Below are positions 18,436-26,969 of a stretch of DNA of 64,000 nt, piece by piece. The translations under genes and the position numbers were made by a program. Under the pieces are notes generated by a model. The model was not told the origin of the DNA and searched no databases. It worked only from the letters and a program-made list of their open reading frames with translations. The stretch spans positions 130,948-194,947 of the forward strand of contig NZ_JAUSPQ010000004.1 of NCBI RefSeq assembly GCF_030655665.1. The letters run 5' to 3'. The DNA comes from Methanocorpusculum sp. (GTDB lineage: Archaea; Halobacteriota; Methanomicrobia; Methanomicrobiales; Methanocorpusculaceae). Each line of letters starts with the position of its first letter. Position 1 is the stretch's first letter.

Positions 18436-19584
18436 ATGAAAAGTATAACCGGTTCGGCAAAATGCGACACCTACGACAGGGAAAAAGTTCTTGAAGCGGT
18501 AGCAAAAGCGATAAAAGCTTCCGGCGGCCTGCCGCGGGTCGACGGCAGAAAAGTCCTGTTAAAACCCAATCTCTTATCCGATGCCGGAATCGACCGTGCG
18601 ATCACCACGCATCCCGAAATCGTCTACGCTGTCGGAAAACTGATCCTCGAAGCAGGCGGGGTCTTAACGATCGCCGACAGTCCGGGTGCCGGTATCATCT
18701 ATTCTCCGAGAGTCCTCAAGAGAGTCTACCACAAATGCGGCATTGAAAAAGTCGCAGAGGAACTCGGCATCAAACTCTCCTATGATACCGGATATCAGGA
18801 ACGATCCTGCATCAAAGGGAACGTGATGAAACGGTTCACCGTCATCAATCAGGCGTGCAATGCGGATGTCATCATCTCGGTCTGCAAATTAAAGACCCAC
18901 ATGTTCACGCATTTTTCCGGCGCCGTGAAAAACACCTTCGGGGTCGTCCCTGGTCTGGACAAACCGGTATTCCACTCCAGATTCCCGGATGCGATCGACT
19001 TTTCTGAGATGCTCGTTGATTTAAACGAACTCATCGAGCCTGACTTCGTCGTTATGGACGCGATAGTCGGGATGGAAGGAAACGGTCCGATGGGCGGCCA
19101 GCCGCGAGATGTCGGCTACATCCTTGCTTCGCACTCAGTCTATGGGCTCGACATCTCCGCCCAGACCCTCGTGAACATGCGGCCCGAATCCATCGGAACA
19201 ACGATGGCCGCCCTCAGACGCGGACTGGTCGATGAAGTCGAGGTCGAAGGGGACGAGATCATACCGATCACGGATTATGTCCATCCGTCCACCTACCACG
19301 GAAACCAAAGGGATTCGTGGCACAAGAAAACGATATACCGCAAACTGCAGCGTGTCGGCAAGATGTACGAACCCTCGCCTGTCGTAAACAACAAAAAATG
19401 CATCGGGTGCGGCCAGTGTGCACGGATCTGTCCGGTAAAAGCCGTCGAGATCATACAGGGAAAAGCGATTTTCGATCTGACCAACTGTATCAGATGTTAC
19501 TGCTGCCACGAAATGTGCCAGTATCATGCGATCGTCATGAAACGATCCATCAGCGGAAAAGTCATCCACAAAGTCATCCACTGA
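18436..19584 (+). CDS. DUF362 protein with two [4Fe-4S] sites
   Basis: This 382-aa protein has an N-terminal DUF362 domain (VLLKPNLLS, ADSPGAG and CKLKTHMFTHFSGAVKNTFG segments). A C-terminal ferredoxin domain carries CIGCGQCARICP and a second set, CIRCYCCHEMCQ. DUF362 proteins are common in anaerobes, but their reaction is poorly defined; an electron-transfer or redox maturation role is plausible. It stands alone, between the nifV-like gene and a glycosylation cluster. Confidence 0.85.
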   Translation: MKSITGSAKCDTYDREKVLEAVAKAIKASGGLPRVDGRKVLLKPNLLSDAGIDRAITTHPEIVYAVGKLILEAGGVLTIADSPGAGIIYSPRVLKRVYHKCGIEKVAEELGIKLSYDTGYQERSCIKGNVMKRFTVINQACNADVIISVCKLKTHMFTHFSGAVKNTFGVVPGLDKPVFHSRFPDAIDFSEMLVDLNELIEPDFVVMDAIVGMEGNGPMGGQPRDVGYILASHSVYGLDISAQTLVNMRPESIGTTMAALRRGLVDEVEVEGDEIIPITDYVHPSTYHGNQRDSWHKKTIYRKLQRVGKMYEPSPVVNNKKCIGCGQCARICPVKAVEIIQGKAIFDLTNCIRCYCCHEMCQYHAIVMKRSISGKVIHKVIH

Positions 19585-19678
19585 CGACCCTTTTTTACGT
19601 GCTCGTTCCCTCTCGGTATTCTCTCATCAGAGACAGACGTACTCATCTTATTATTGTTAAGCCCCCAAATATATACTC

Positions 19679-20992
19679 GTGAAATGGGCAATTTTAGGCG
19701 GAGGTCTGACCGGGGTCACTCTCGCCCGTCTCCTCAAGGAAAAAGGACATGAAGTCACGGTTCTCGAAAAGGAACCAAAGATCGGTGGTCTGTGCAAATC
19801 CGAAGTGAGAAACGAATTTACGTTCGACTGCGGAGGATCGCATATCATCTTCTCCCGTGATACCGATGTTCTCGCGTTCATGCAGAACGCTCTGGCCGAC
19901 AACCGGGAATTTAGAAACAGAAACACCAAAATATTCTATAAAGGTCAGTATGTTAAATACCCGTTCGAAAACGGACTATCAGCTCTGCCAAAGGAAGACT
20001 TATTCTTCTGCATCAATGAATACGTCAAGAATCTGGTAGCGGTCGAAAAAGGCGAGGTCGCAGAGCCAACGAGCTTCAAGGACTGGATCTACTACACGTT
20101 CGGCAAAGGGATCGCTGAATGTTATCTCGTTCCGTACAATGAGAAGATCTGGAACTATCCCACCGACAAAATGTCGAAACACTGGATGGACGGACGCGTT
20201 CCCCGCCCGCCGGTAGAGGACATCATCAAATCGGCGATCGGTATCGAGACCGAAGGCTACACCCATCAGGCGGTCTTTTCCTATCCGATCGAAGGCGGTA
20301 TCGAAGCCCTAATCCACGCCATCGCGAAGCCGATCGTGCGTTCGATCAAGACAAACTACACCGTCACCTCGGTCGTGAACACAGGCGACGGATGGGCGGT
20401 CTCCAACGGAAAAGAGACGATTTTGGCCGACCGGGTCATCTCGACACTGCCACTCCAGACGCTTCTTCCGATGCTGGATGTTCCATCCCAAATACAGGAG
20501 GCATGCGACGCTCTTCGATACAACTCCATCGCCTGTATCTCAGTCGGATTCAAAGGGACCCTTCCGGACATCTCCTGGATGTATGTGCCGGAAGAAAAAT
20601 GGGGGGCTTTCAACCGCCTCTCCTTCCCGTCCAACTTTTCGAGCAAGGTCGCGCCCAAAGGCTGCTCGGCGGTCCTCGCCGAGATCACCTACAACGAAGG
20701 CGACAACGTCTCAAAGATGAACGATGAGGAGATCATTATGCACACGGTCGACGGTCTCGTCAGAATGGGGATCATCCCCTCGAGCGATGACGTCGTTCAT
20801 ACGGCGGTCGATCACTTCAAGTTCGCGTACGTCGTCTACGATCTCGATTACCTGAAAAATATTAAAATCGTCCGGGAATATCTTGAAGGAACTCTTGGCA
20901 TCGACCTTGTTGGCAGGTTCTCCGAGTTTGAATACATCAATATGGACGGCTGCATCAGGAGCGCCATGAATTTTGTGGAGAAAAAGGCATGA
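19679..20992 (+). CDS. FAD-dependent oxidoreductase, UDP-galactopyranose mutase/PPO-like
   Basis: A 437-aa flavoprotein starting at GTG. The N-terminal dinucleotide-binding fold shows ILGGGLTGVTLARLLKEKGH, ending in VTVLEKEPKIGGLCKS. The QYVKYPFENGL motif and the C-terminal INMDGCIRSAM segment fit the NAD(P)-binding-8/amine oxidase group that includes UDP-galactopyranose mutase. Two glycosyltransferases follow with 4-base overlaps. A role in making or modifying a nucleotide sugar for a glycan is inferred; the exact substrate is unknown. Confidence 0.72.
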   Translation: MKWAILGGGLTGVTLARLLKEKGHEVTVLEKEPKIGGLCKSEVRNEFTFDCGGSHIIFSRDTDVLAFMQNALADNREFRNRNTKIFYKGQYVKYPFENGLSALPKEDLFFCINEYVKNLVAVEKGEVAEPTSFKDWIYYTFGKGIAECYLVPYNEKIWNYPTDKMSKHWMDGRVPRPPVEDIIKSAIGIETEGYTHQAVFSYPIEGGIEALIHAIAKPIVRSIKTNYTVTSVVNTGDGWAVSNGKETILADRVISTLPLQTLLPMLDVPSQIQEACDALRYNSIACISVGFKGTLPDISWMYVPEEKWGAFNRLSFPSNFSSKVAPKGCSAVLAEITYNEGDNVSKMNDEEIIMHTVDGLVRMGIIPSSDDVVHTAVDHFKFAYVVYDLDYLKNIKIVREYLEGTLGIDLVGRFSEFEYINMDGCIRSAMNFVEKKA

Positions 20993-21963
20993 GAGTAAAT
21001 ATCCGGGTCGAGAATTATTCGGTATTCAAATATGTCGGCTGTGCGACGGTCGCAATGATGCTGTACAATGGTCTGCAGAAGACCCCGGGCGTCGAGGTAG
21101 AGCTCAACAGCAAAAAGCATGACCACGACATAACCCACTGTCATACCCTTGGTCCGGGAGCAGTCTGGTCGATGCTGCGGGCAAAACATGTCAAAGTGCT
21201 GACCGCCCACTCGACCCCGAGCCTGAACGCCAATAATCTTGCCGGAGCCTCACTCATCAATAAGATCTACAAGCCGATGTACGGCAGATATGATCATATT
21301 ATCACGATCACAGGAGACAACGAACGGGAGATCAAAGAGATGCTCCCCGATATGCCGACGACGAGGATCCCAAGCTGCGTGAACATGGAGAAGTTCCGCC
21401 CCGACGCAGAAAAACGCCGGATCTTCCGGGAAACCTACGGCTTTTCGGACGACGACAAGGTGATCCTGCAGGTCGCCCAGCAGACCCCGAGAAAAGGCAT
21501 CTATGATTTCCTGGACCTGGCTGATGCTTTGCCGGAATACAAGTTCATGTGGGTCGGCGGGTTCCCGTACGGTCCGATCTCGGACAACAGGAAAAAGGTC
21601 GAGGCACGGAAAGCCAAAGCCGGCGACAATGTGATCTTCCCGGGATTCGTCCCGGACATCACCGGCGTATATGCCGGAGCCGACGTATTTCTGTTCCCGT
21701 CCTACGGGGATCTTATGTCGATCTCGATCATGGAAGCGCTTTCGAGCGGTCTTCCGGTCATATCGCGTGATCTCTCCGAATACCGGGAACTTTTCCCGGG
21801 GATCGCCGGATTCTTTACCAAAAACGAGGACATCGCCCCCCTGCTCGCAGACGATGCGATGCTGAGAAACGCTGCGTCCCATGCACGGGCATCGGTCGAG
21901 CCGTATGATATATACAAAGTCGCAAAGATGCATGCAGATCTTTATGCGGAGTTATTAGCATGA
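20989..21963 (+). CDS. Glycosyltransferase family 4-like
   Basis: A 324-aa GT-B enzyme. The C-terminal donor domain has VAQQTPRKGIYDFLDLADAL, FPGFVPDITGVYAGADVFLFP and SISIMEALSSGLPVISRD, which is the GT4 EX7E-type region. The N-terminal domain includes DHDITHCHTLGPGA and LTAHSTPSLN. It is cytoplasmic and overlaps both neighbours by 4 bases. It likely adds a sugar to a lipid-linked or surface glycan. Donor and acceptor cannot be read from sequence. Confidence 0.87.
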   Translation: MRVNIRVENYSVFKYVGCATVAMMLYNGLQKTPGVEVELNSKKHDHDITHCHTLGPGAVWSMLRAKHVKVLTAHSTPSLNANNLAGASLINKIYKPMYGRYDHIITITGDNEREIKEMLPDMPTTRIPSCVNMEKFRPDAEKRRIFRETYGFSDDDKVILQVAQQTPRKGIYDFLDLADALPEYKFMWVGGFPYGPISDNRKKVEARKAKAGDNVIFPGFVPDITGVYAGADVFLFPSYGDLMSISIMEALSSGLPVISRDLSEYRELFPGIAGFFTKNEDIAPLLADDAMLRNAASHARASVEPYDIYKVAKMHADLYAELLA

Positions 21964-22667
21964 TTTCAGTCGTAGTTCCATCATTCAATGAAGAGGAAGG
22001 CATCGAAGCCTTCCTGAAAAGTCTCTGTGACCAGACACTCCCAAGAGATCAGTATGAGATCGTCGTGGTCGACGGCGGATCCAAGGATAAGACCCGCGAG
22101 ATCGCAGAGAAATACGCGGACAAGGTGTTCATCCAGACAAGCAAAAAAGTCGGCGGAGCCAGAAACGACGGCGTTCTTGCGAGCAAATATGATCTGATCG
22201 TGACGACCGATGCGGATTGTTTCCTGCCGAGACCCTGGCTCGAAACGATCGTAAAGGACTTCGAGAAGTATCCTGATGCATCCACGATCTACGGACCGAT
22301 CTATCCGCTGGAACCCGGATTCAAGCATAAATTCGAGGTGTTCCTGTACAATATCGTGGTCCGGATCGGAGGACGGACAGGTATTTTCTATGCGACGCTT
22401 GGAGCGAACACGGCGTTTAGGAAAAACCTCTTCATCGAGGCAGGGATGTATAAGGTCTGCGATGCCGGAGACGACTGGGAGCTGCCTAAACGCATGAAAA
22501 ACTACGGACGCGTCGTTCTCGATATGAAGATGATCATCGGCTTTTCGATGCGGCGGTACATCAACTTCGGTCTGTTCCGCTCGGCGTTCCAGTGGTTCTA
22601 CGTGGTCGCAAAAGGCGGATTTTCGGACAAACACCAGTATATGGGTAAGGATTATACGAAAAAATAA
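21960..22667 (+). CDS. Glycosyltransferase family 2
   Basis: A 235-aa GT-A enzyme with the N-terminal ISVVVPSFNEEEGIEAFLKS, the VVVDGGSKDKT motif and the metal-binding TTDADCF. Helices at about residues 118-135 and near the C-terminus may associate with the membrane. It is co-transcribed with the GT4 and the flavoenzyme. Its ATAATG junction overlaps the next, ThiS-like gene by one base, an odd linkage to sulfur transfer. Confidence 0.88.
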   Translation: MISVVVPSFNEEEGIEAFLKSLCDQTLPRDQYEIVVVDGGSKDKTREIAEKYADKVFIQTSKKVGGARNDGVLASKYDLIVTTDADCFLPRPWLETIVKDFEKYPDASTIYGPIYPLEPGFKHKFEVFLYNIVVRIGGRTGIFYATLGANTAFRKNLFIEAGMYKVCDAGDDWELPKRMKNYGRVVLDMKMIIGFSMRRYINFGLFRSAFQWFYVVAKGGFSDKHQYMGKDYTKK

Positions 22668-22858
22668 TGGTTACTCTGTATCTCCCTGACGATCTGGTCA
22701 TGACGACCTTTGCCGGAACGCTTGAGGAGATCCTTCTCCGCCTGGATATGAATCCGTATGAGATCCTCGTAACAAGGGACGGCGAGCTTTTGCTTGCCGA
22801 TGATCCCGTGGATGAGGACGATATCCTGCGTGTTACGTCGATCGTGCACGGAGGATAA
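22667..22858 (+). CDS. ThiS/MoaD/SAMP-type ubiquitin-like sulfur carrier
   Basis: A 63-aa protein with a beta-grasp pattern, ending in the Gly-Gly (IVHGG) that is adenylated and thiocarboxylated in this family. It directly precedes a TtuA/NcsA-type thiolase (stop TAA followed by ATG). The pairing mirrors the SAMP2-NcsA partnership in archaeal tRNA 2-thiouridine formation. It may also act as a protein modifier. No E1-like enzyme is in the window. Confidence 0.82.
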   Translation: MVTLYLPDDLVMTTFAGTLEEILLRLDMNPYEILVTRDGELLLADDPVDEDDILRVTSIVHGG

Positions 22859-23761
22859 ATGACGAAAGGGTGCGATCACTGCGATAAAAAGGCGGTGTAC
22901 GTCGATCCTGTCACGAAACAGCGGTTCTGCGGCGAGCATTTTTCCGCATGGTTCGAGAACGGCGTTTCGGCCGCGATCGAAAAATACCGGATGATCGAAC
23001 CGGGCGACCAGATCGCGGTGGGTCTTTCGGGCGGGAAGGACTCGACGGTGCTTTTGACGGTTCTTGGAAAACTGGATCTGGATGCCGAGCTTATCCCGAT
23101 CACGGTGGATGAGGGGATCGGCGGGTACCGGGATGATACGATCCTCGCGGCGACCAGGCTCTGCGATAAGCTTGGTCTCGCCGATAAACTGGTCTCTTTT
23201 ACTGATATCTGCGGGAAAACGCTGGATGAACTGCTGGCAAATGACCCCAGGCAGGCGTGTTCGGTGTGCGGAACGCTGCGCCGACGTGCCCTGAATCAGG
23301 CTGCCCGCGAAGTAGGGGCAACGAAGATCGCGACGGGGCATTGTCTGGATGATGAGGCACAGTCTGTTTTGATGAATTATCTGCGGGGGGATGTGACCCG
23401 GGTGACGGGGTCGTTTCAGACGAATGCGGACACGATGTTTTTGCCGAGGATCAAACCGCTCTGCCGTTCAACTGAGCGGGAGACCGTTGCCTACGGACTC
23501 GTGAACCATCTGCTCACCGATCTGCCGGAGTGCCCATACACAAAGTACGCTCTGCGTGCGGGGGTCCGGACAGGGCTTGGGAAGCTGGAGTACAAAAATC
23601 CCGGGACGATGATGAAGATCGTGACCGGCCAGGAGAAGCTTCTCGCAAAGCTCGGACCCCGGGAAGGGGAGATTACGGCGATGGGCCGCTGCGAGATCTG
23701 CGGGGAGCCGACGAGTCATCGGCTGTGTGCGGCGTGTACGCTGATCGAAAAGCTGGAGTGA
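22859..23761 (+). CDS. ncsA: tRNA 2-thiolation protein, TtuA/NcsA family
   Basis: A 300-aa PP-loop ATPase. Features in order are an N-terminal zinc site (CDHCDKKAVY...FCGEHF), the PP-loop VGLSGGKDSTVLL at about residue 56, a CSVCGTLRRRALN motif and ATGHCLDDEAQS, then a C-terminal CEICGEPTSHRLCAAC zinc ribbon. It should activate U34 of tRNA and insert sulfur delivered by the adjacent ubiquitin-like carrier. Three inner cysteines may hold an Fe-S cluster, as in TtuA. Confidence 0.87.
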   Translation: MTKGCDHCDKKAVYVDPVTKQRFCGEHFSAWFENGVSAAIEKYRMIEPGDQIAVGLSGGKDSTVLLTVLGKLDLDAELIPITVDEGIGGYRDDTILAATRLCDKLGLADKLVSFTDICGKTLDELLANDPRQACSVCGTLRRRALNQAAREVGATKIATGHCLDDEAQSVLMNYLRGDVTRVTGSFQTNADTMFLPRIKPLCRSTERETVAYGLVNHLLTDLPECPYTKYALRAGVRTGLGKLEYKNPGTMMKIVTGQEKLLAKLGPREGEITAMGRCEICGEPTSHRLCAACTLIEKLE

Positions 23762-23793
23762 GGGTTATGTCCCGAAGGGGCAGCCTTAGCCGA

Positions 23794-23816
23794 GCAAGTT
23801 TTCGAAGGAAACTTGC
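23794..23816 (+). terminator. Hairpin downstream of ncsA
   Basis: A perfect 8-bp stem GCAAGTTT/AAACTTGC with a 7-nt loop lies 33 bases beyond the ncsA stop. There is no immediate T-run, so it could stabilise the 3' end or be a repeat element rather than a classical terminator. Confidence 0.4.
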
Positions 23817-23972
23817 GAGCGGGTAGGATCTTGGGAGGGAATGCTCTCCTGAGATTGTATGTTCGTATGATATTCACAGCACCGCCATTTTTCAAAAGAA
23901 TTATTCCGGCAGTTTTCTGACTTTTTGAAAAAAAAGGATAATAATCATTTATTTGATGGACAAATGTGACAT

Positions 23973-23981
23973 GTTTATATG
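23973..23981 (+). promoter_or_regulatory. TATA box of the beta-helix surface protein gene
   Basis: GTTTATATG lies 45 bases before the ATG at 24026 and predicts a start near 24003. It lies downstream of an alternative in-frame start at 23966, so the later start is favoured. Confidence 0.45.
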
Positions 23982-24025
23982 TCATCATTATGGATGTACT
24001 GATTATTGTTTTTGGTGGTAAAATA

Positions 24026-26182
24026 ATGAAAAACAAAGATTCATTACAAACCAGCGGGCAGACGTATCGAATCATGCCCGCTGAATTCAGTTACCGAATG
24101 TTGATCCTATTTTTTGTTTTGCTTATGGCTGGAGGAGTTTTTTGCGGTTCTGCGGCTGCTTATGACGATATTCAATATGCACAGAATCTCTCGGATGCCC
24201 TGAATATTTCGGTCACAGGTGCGGCATATGCAAATGGTAATACTGTGTATCTCCTGCAGGACGTGCCGCTCAATTATACGATCAACATCACTGCCGAGAA
24301 TCCCATCACTCTTACAACTGTGGATAGTGCCCCTTACACAATTTTCCGTAATGTGAGCAGTGTCTCTCTGTTCAATATAAGTTCAGGTACATTTATTCTG
24401 GAAGGTAACAACGAGTATAATCTTACCATTGACGGAAACATGACGACATATGGTGGTGCAAATGGGAACTCCCTCATTTATGTAAATGGAGGAATATTCA
24501 CTATGAATGCCGGGTCTGTTCTGCAGAATAGTACTACATCTTCCGTTGGAGGCGGCGGGTTGTATTTGAATGACGGCACGTTCAACATGAATGGTGGAGA
24601 CATATCCAACAACAATGCAGACAACTGTGGCGGCGGGGTGTATGTGAATGACGGCATGTTCAATATGACCGGTGGAAACATTTCCGGGAACACTGGTGGC
24701 GACTTCGGCGGAGGGGTGGAGGTGTATTCCGGTACGTTCAATATGACCGGCGGGAACATATCCAACAACACCGCGATCGAAGGCGGCGGGGTGAATCTAG
24801 ATAATGGTATTTTCACAATGAACGGCGGGAACATATCAGAAAACACCGCTGGAACCGGAGGAGGAGGGGTGGAAGTGAATGGAGGCACGTTCAATATGAT
24901 CCTTGGGAATATATCCAACAACACAGCTGAATCCGACGGCGGTGGGGTGCTTGTGAATGGCGGAACGTTCAATTTGGACGGCGGAAACATATTTACCAAC
25001 ACAGCTGAATCCGACGGCGGTGGGGTAGATGTGAATGGCGGAACGTTCAATATGAGAGGTTCTGCAACTGTTGATTCAGACAATGATGTGTATCTGGACG
25101 TCGGCACTATATTTGACCCAATAAAAAGCTATATCAATGTAACCGGTGTTCTTGCCTCAGGATCCGGGACGCTTAACATTACGCCGTGGTATACAAACGG
25201 CACTGTTATCAGCTATAATAACGGGGTTTCACTTGGAACATGGACCAGCAATTTTGCATTGAACCAAACGTGGGCAAGCAGCAATCCCACGCTGGCTCTT
25301 GGACAATCCGGCAGCGATATTTTACTTGGAACGAATTGTACCGTCAATTTCAGCATCAATGACGCAACATTATATCTCAGCCAGTACAATGTCTCCGGGG
25401 CTTTGCTTGCACAACCGGCAGATCCTGCGAGAACGGGCTATACGTTCAACGGCTGGAACAATACCAGTGCTTCCGGAACTCCATGGAACTTTACTACTGA
25501 CAGGATAGTTGGAAACACGAACCTCTACGCAAACTGGAGCGTGAATCCGACGCCGACACCAACGCCGGTGCCGACAAGCAGCGGCGGAAACGGAGGTAAC
25601 ACCAATAATAACGCCGATGCCGGTTCCGTTTCACCTGACGGCACATTCACCACGAACGACGGCGGTCTTACTATCTCCTATCCTGCCGGATCATCCATTA
25701 TTGTAACGGTGTTCCCGGATTATTTTGGGGAAACAACTGCTCCCTCGGGCATTTCCTACCTCTACGAATATGATGTTTACAGCACTGCAGGTTCAGGAAC
25801 ATCGGTCACACTCGTGTTCAGGGTAAATGAATCGGTACTCAAAGAAAAGGGAGTGGCCCCTGAGAATATTTCCATCCTCCACTACTTTGACGGAAAGTGG
25901 TATAACATGACGATACTATCGATCGGACATGTCGATGGAGAATATCTGTACACCGTCACGTCGACCCATACATCACCGTTTATGGTCGTCTACAACATCA
26001 ATGCATCCTTGTTCCCTTTAGAGGGAGCAAGTACCCCGACGTTGACGCCGACCACCGGTCCAACCATTGAACCGATATCGACGACGACGCCAACCCCGAC
26101 ACAAACACCGTCTTCACCCGTGCCGATCATCGGTATTATTGCAGGACTGGGAGCTGTCGCTCTTCTCATGAGAAGAAAATAA
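24026..26182 (+). CDS. Large secreted beta-helix surface protein with C-terminal sorting signal
   Basis: A 718-aa exported protein from the ATG at 24026, after GGTGGT. Residues about 20-50 form a signal peptide (MLILFFVLLMAGG...SAAA). Residues about 150-350 are tandem 22-26-residue repeats of the type GGGVxVNGGTFNMxGGNISxNT, predicting a parallel beta-helix. An InlB-like GYTFNGWNN repeat, a Thr-Pro linker, a PGF-pre-PGF-like domain and a tail of helix plus RRK follow. The tail resembles archaeosortase substrates. Many NxT/S sites suggest S-layer type glycosylation. Adhesion is inferred. Confidence 0.82.
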   Translation: MKNKDSLQTSGQTYRIMPAEFSYRMLILFFVLLMAGGVFCGSAAAYDDIQYAQNLSDALNISVTGAAYANGNTVYLLQDVPLNYTINITAENPITLTTVDSAPYTIFRNVSSVSLFNISSGTFILEGNNEYNLTIDGNMTTYGGANGNSLIYVNGGIFTMNAGSVLQNSTTSSVGGGGLYLNDGTFNMNGGDISNNNADNCGGGVYVNDGMFNMTGGNISGNTGGDFGGGVEVYSGTFNMTGGNISNNTAIEGGGVNLDNGIFTMNGGNISENTAGTGGGGVEVNGGTFNMILGNISNNTAESDGGGVLVNGGTFNLDGGNIFTNTAESDGGGVDVNGGTFNMRGSATVDSDNDVYLDVGTIFDPIKSYINVTGVLASGSGTLNITPWYTNGTVISYNNGVSLGTWTSNFALNQTWASSNPTLALGQSGSDILLGTNCTVNFSINDATLYLSQYNVSGALLAQPADPARTGYTFNGWNNTSASGTPWNFTTDRIVGNTNLYANWSVNPTPTPTPVPTSSGGNGGNTNNNADAGSVSPDGTFTTNDGGLTISYPAGSSIIVTVFPDYFGETTAPSGISYLYEYDVYSTAGSGTSVTLVFRVNESVLKEKGVAPENISILHYFDGKWYNMTILSIGHVDGEYLYTVTSTHTSPFMVVYNINASLFPLEGASTPTLTPTTGPTIEPISTTTPTPTQTPSSPVPIIGIIAGLGAVALLMRRK
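24920..25075 (+). repeat. 78-bp near-identical tandem repeat inside the surface gene
   Basis: The 26-codon unit starting NTAESDGGGV occurs at 24920 and again at 24998 with almost identical DNA. Earlier units have diverged more. This points to recent unit gain by slippage or recombination, a route to length variation of the beta-helix. Confidence 0.65.
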
Positions 26183-26389
26183 AAATACACCATATCATTT
26201 TCAATCCCCAGATATAATCCACGGGATATAGGGATCCGGACTCGGTATAAAATATCGTGACCGGACAGAATTGCGGGACAGGGGTGGATGTCCGGTTTCC
26301 AAAACACATCCACCCGTTCATCTATCCGACTCTTTTTTTACCAGCTCTTTTCACTCTGAATCGACACGCGCATCTTCAAAAATGAGCAG

Positions 26390-26965
26390 TTATTCCTGCA
26401 TTTCCGGAATATCCGGAGAATCAGGTGCGAAAAACAGACATCCCCACCCCATCCCCCAATCGTCTTCGGTTCCCAGATAGATGAACGTGTAGCCGGCCGT
26501 TTCGCCTATCCGGCCGTCGGATTCGAAAAGCAGATACGTATCCACGCTCTCTCCTTTGGGTATGTGTATGACTTCATCCGGCAGGGAAAGATGCAGGCCT
26601 TCCGGGAGGTCAACGATCTCTTTCAGATACACATCGATATCCTGCTCAGGGGCGGAGATGGTGATCGCAATCTTTCCAGGAGAATCCGGATCCACAACGA
26701 ACACCGGGACGCGATTTGAGACCGCATCAACGCGGCCGACCTTTTCAAACCCGGAGCAGTTATCCAGATCGAACTGCCAGATCAGGGTGTAAACCTCAGG
26801 CGCTTCGTCATTTATGGGGAAGATGGGGAGCCCTTTGTCGAACATGCCCGGCATAAAGTCGGGAAGGTCCGGTTCCGGGTGATCGGTCCCGGGAAAAACA
26901 CAGCCCGCCGTGCAGAGTATTCCAAAACACAGGAGGGTAATGACGAGCGGAATGATGATTTTCAT
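26390..26965 (-). CDS. Predicted lipoprotein, unknown function
   Basis: A 191-aa protein with signal sequence MKIIIPLVITLLCFG and lipobox CTAGC, after which a Pro/Asp-rich linker leads to a soluble domain. The domain has a beta-sandwich-like strand pattern and ends in an acidic tail. It lies 4 bases downstream of the membrane protein at 26970-28355 on the same strand, so the two are probably one transcript. I do not recognise the family. Confidence 0.65.
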   Translation of the reverse strand: MKIIIPLVITLLCFGILCTAGCVFPGTDHPEPDLPDFMPGMFDKGLPIFPINDEAPEVYTLIWQFDLDNCSGFEKVGRVDAVSNRVPVFVVDPDSPGKIAITISAPEQDIDVYLKEIVDLPEGLHLSLPDEVIHIPKGESVDTYLLFESDGRIGETAGYTFIYLGTEDDWGMGWGCLFFAPDSPDIPEMQE

Positions 26966-26969
26966 GCGA

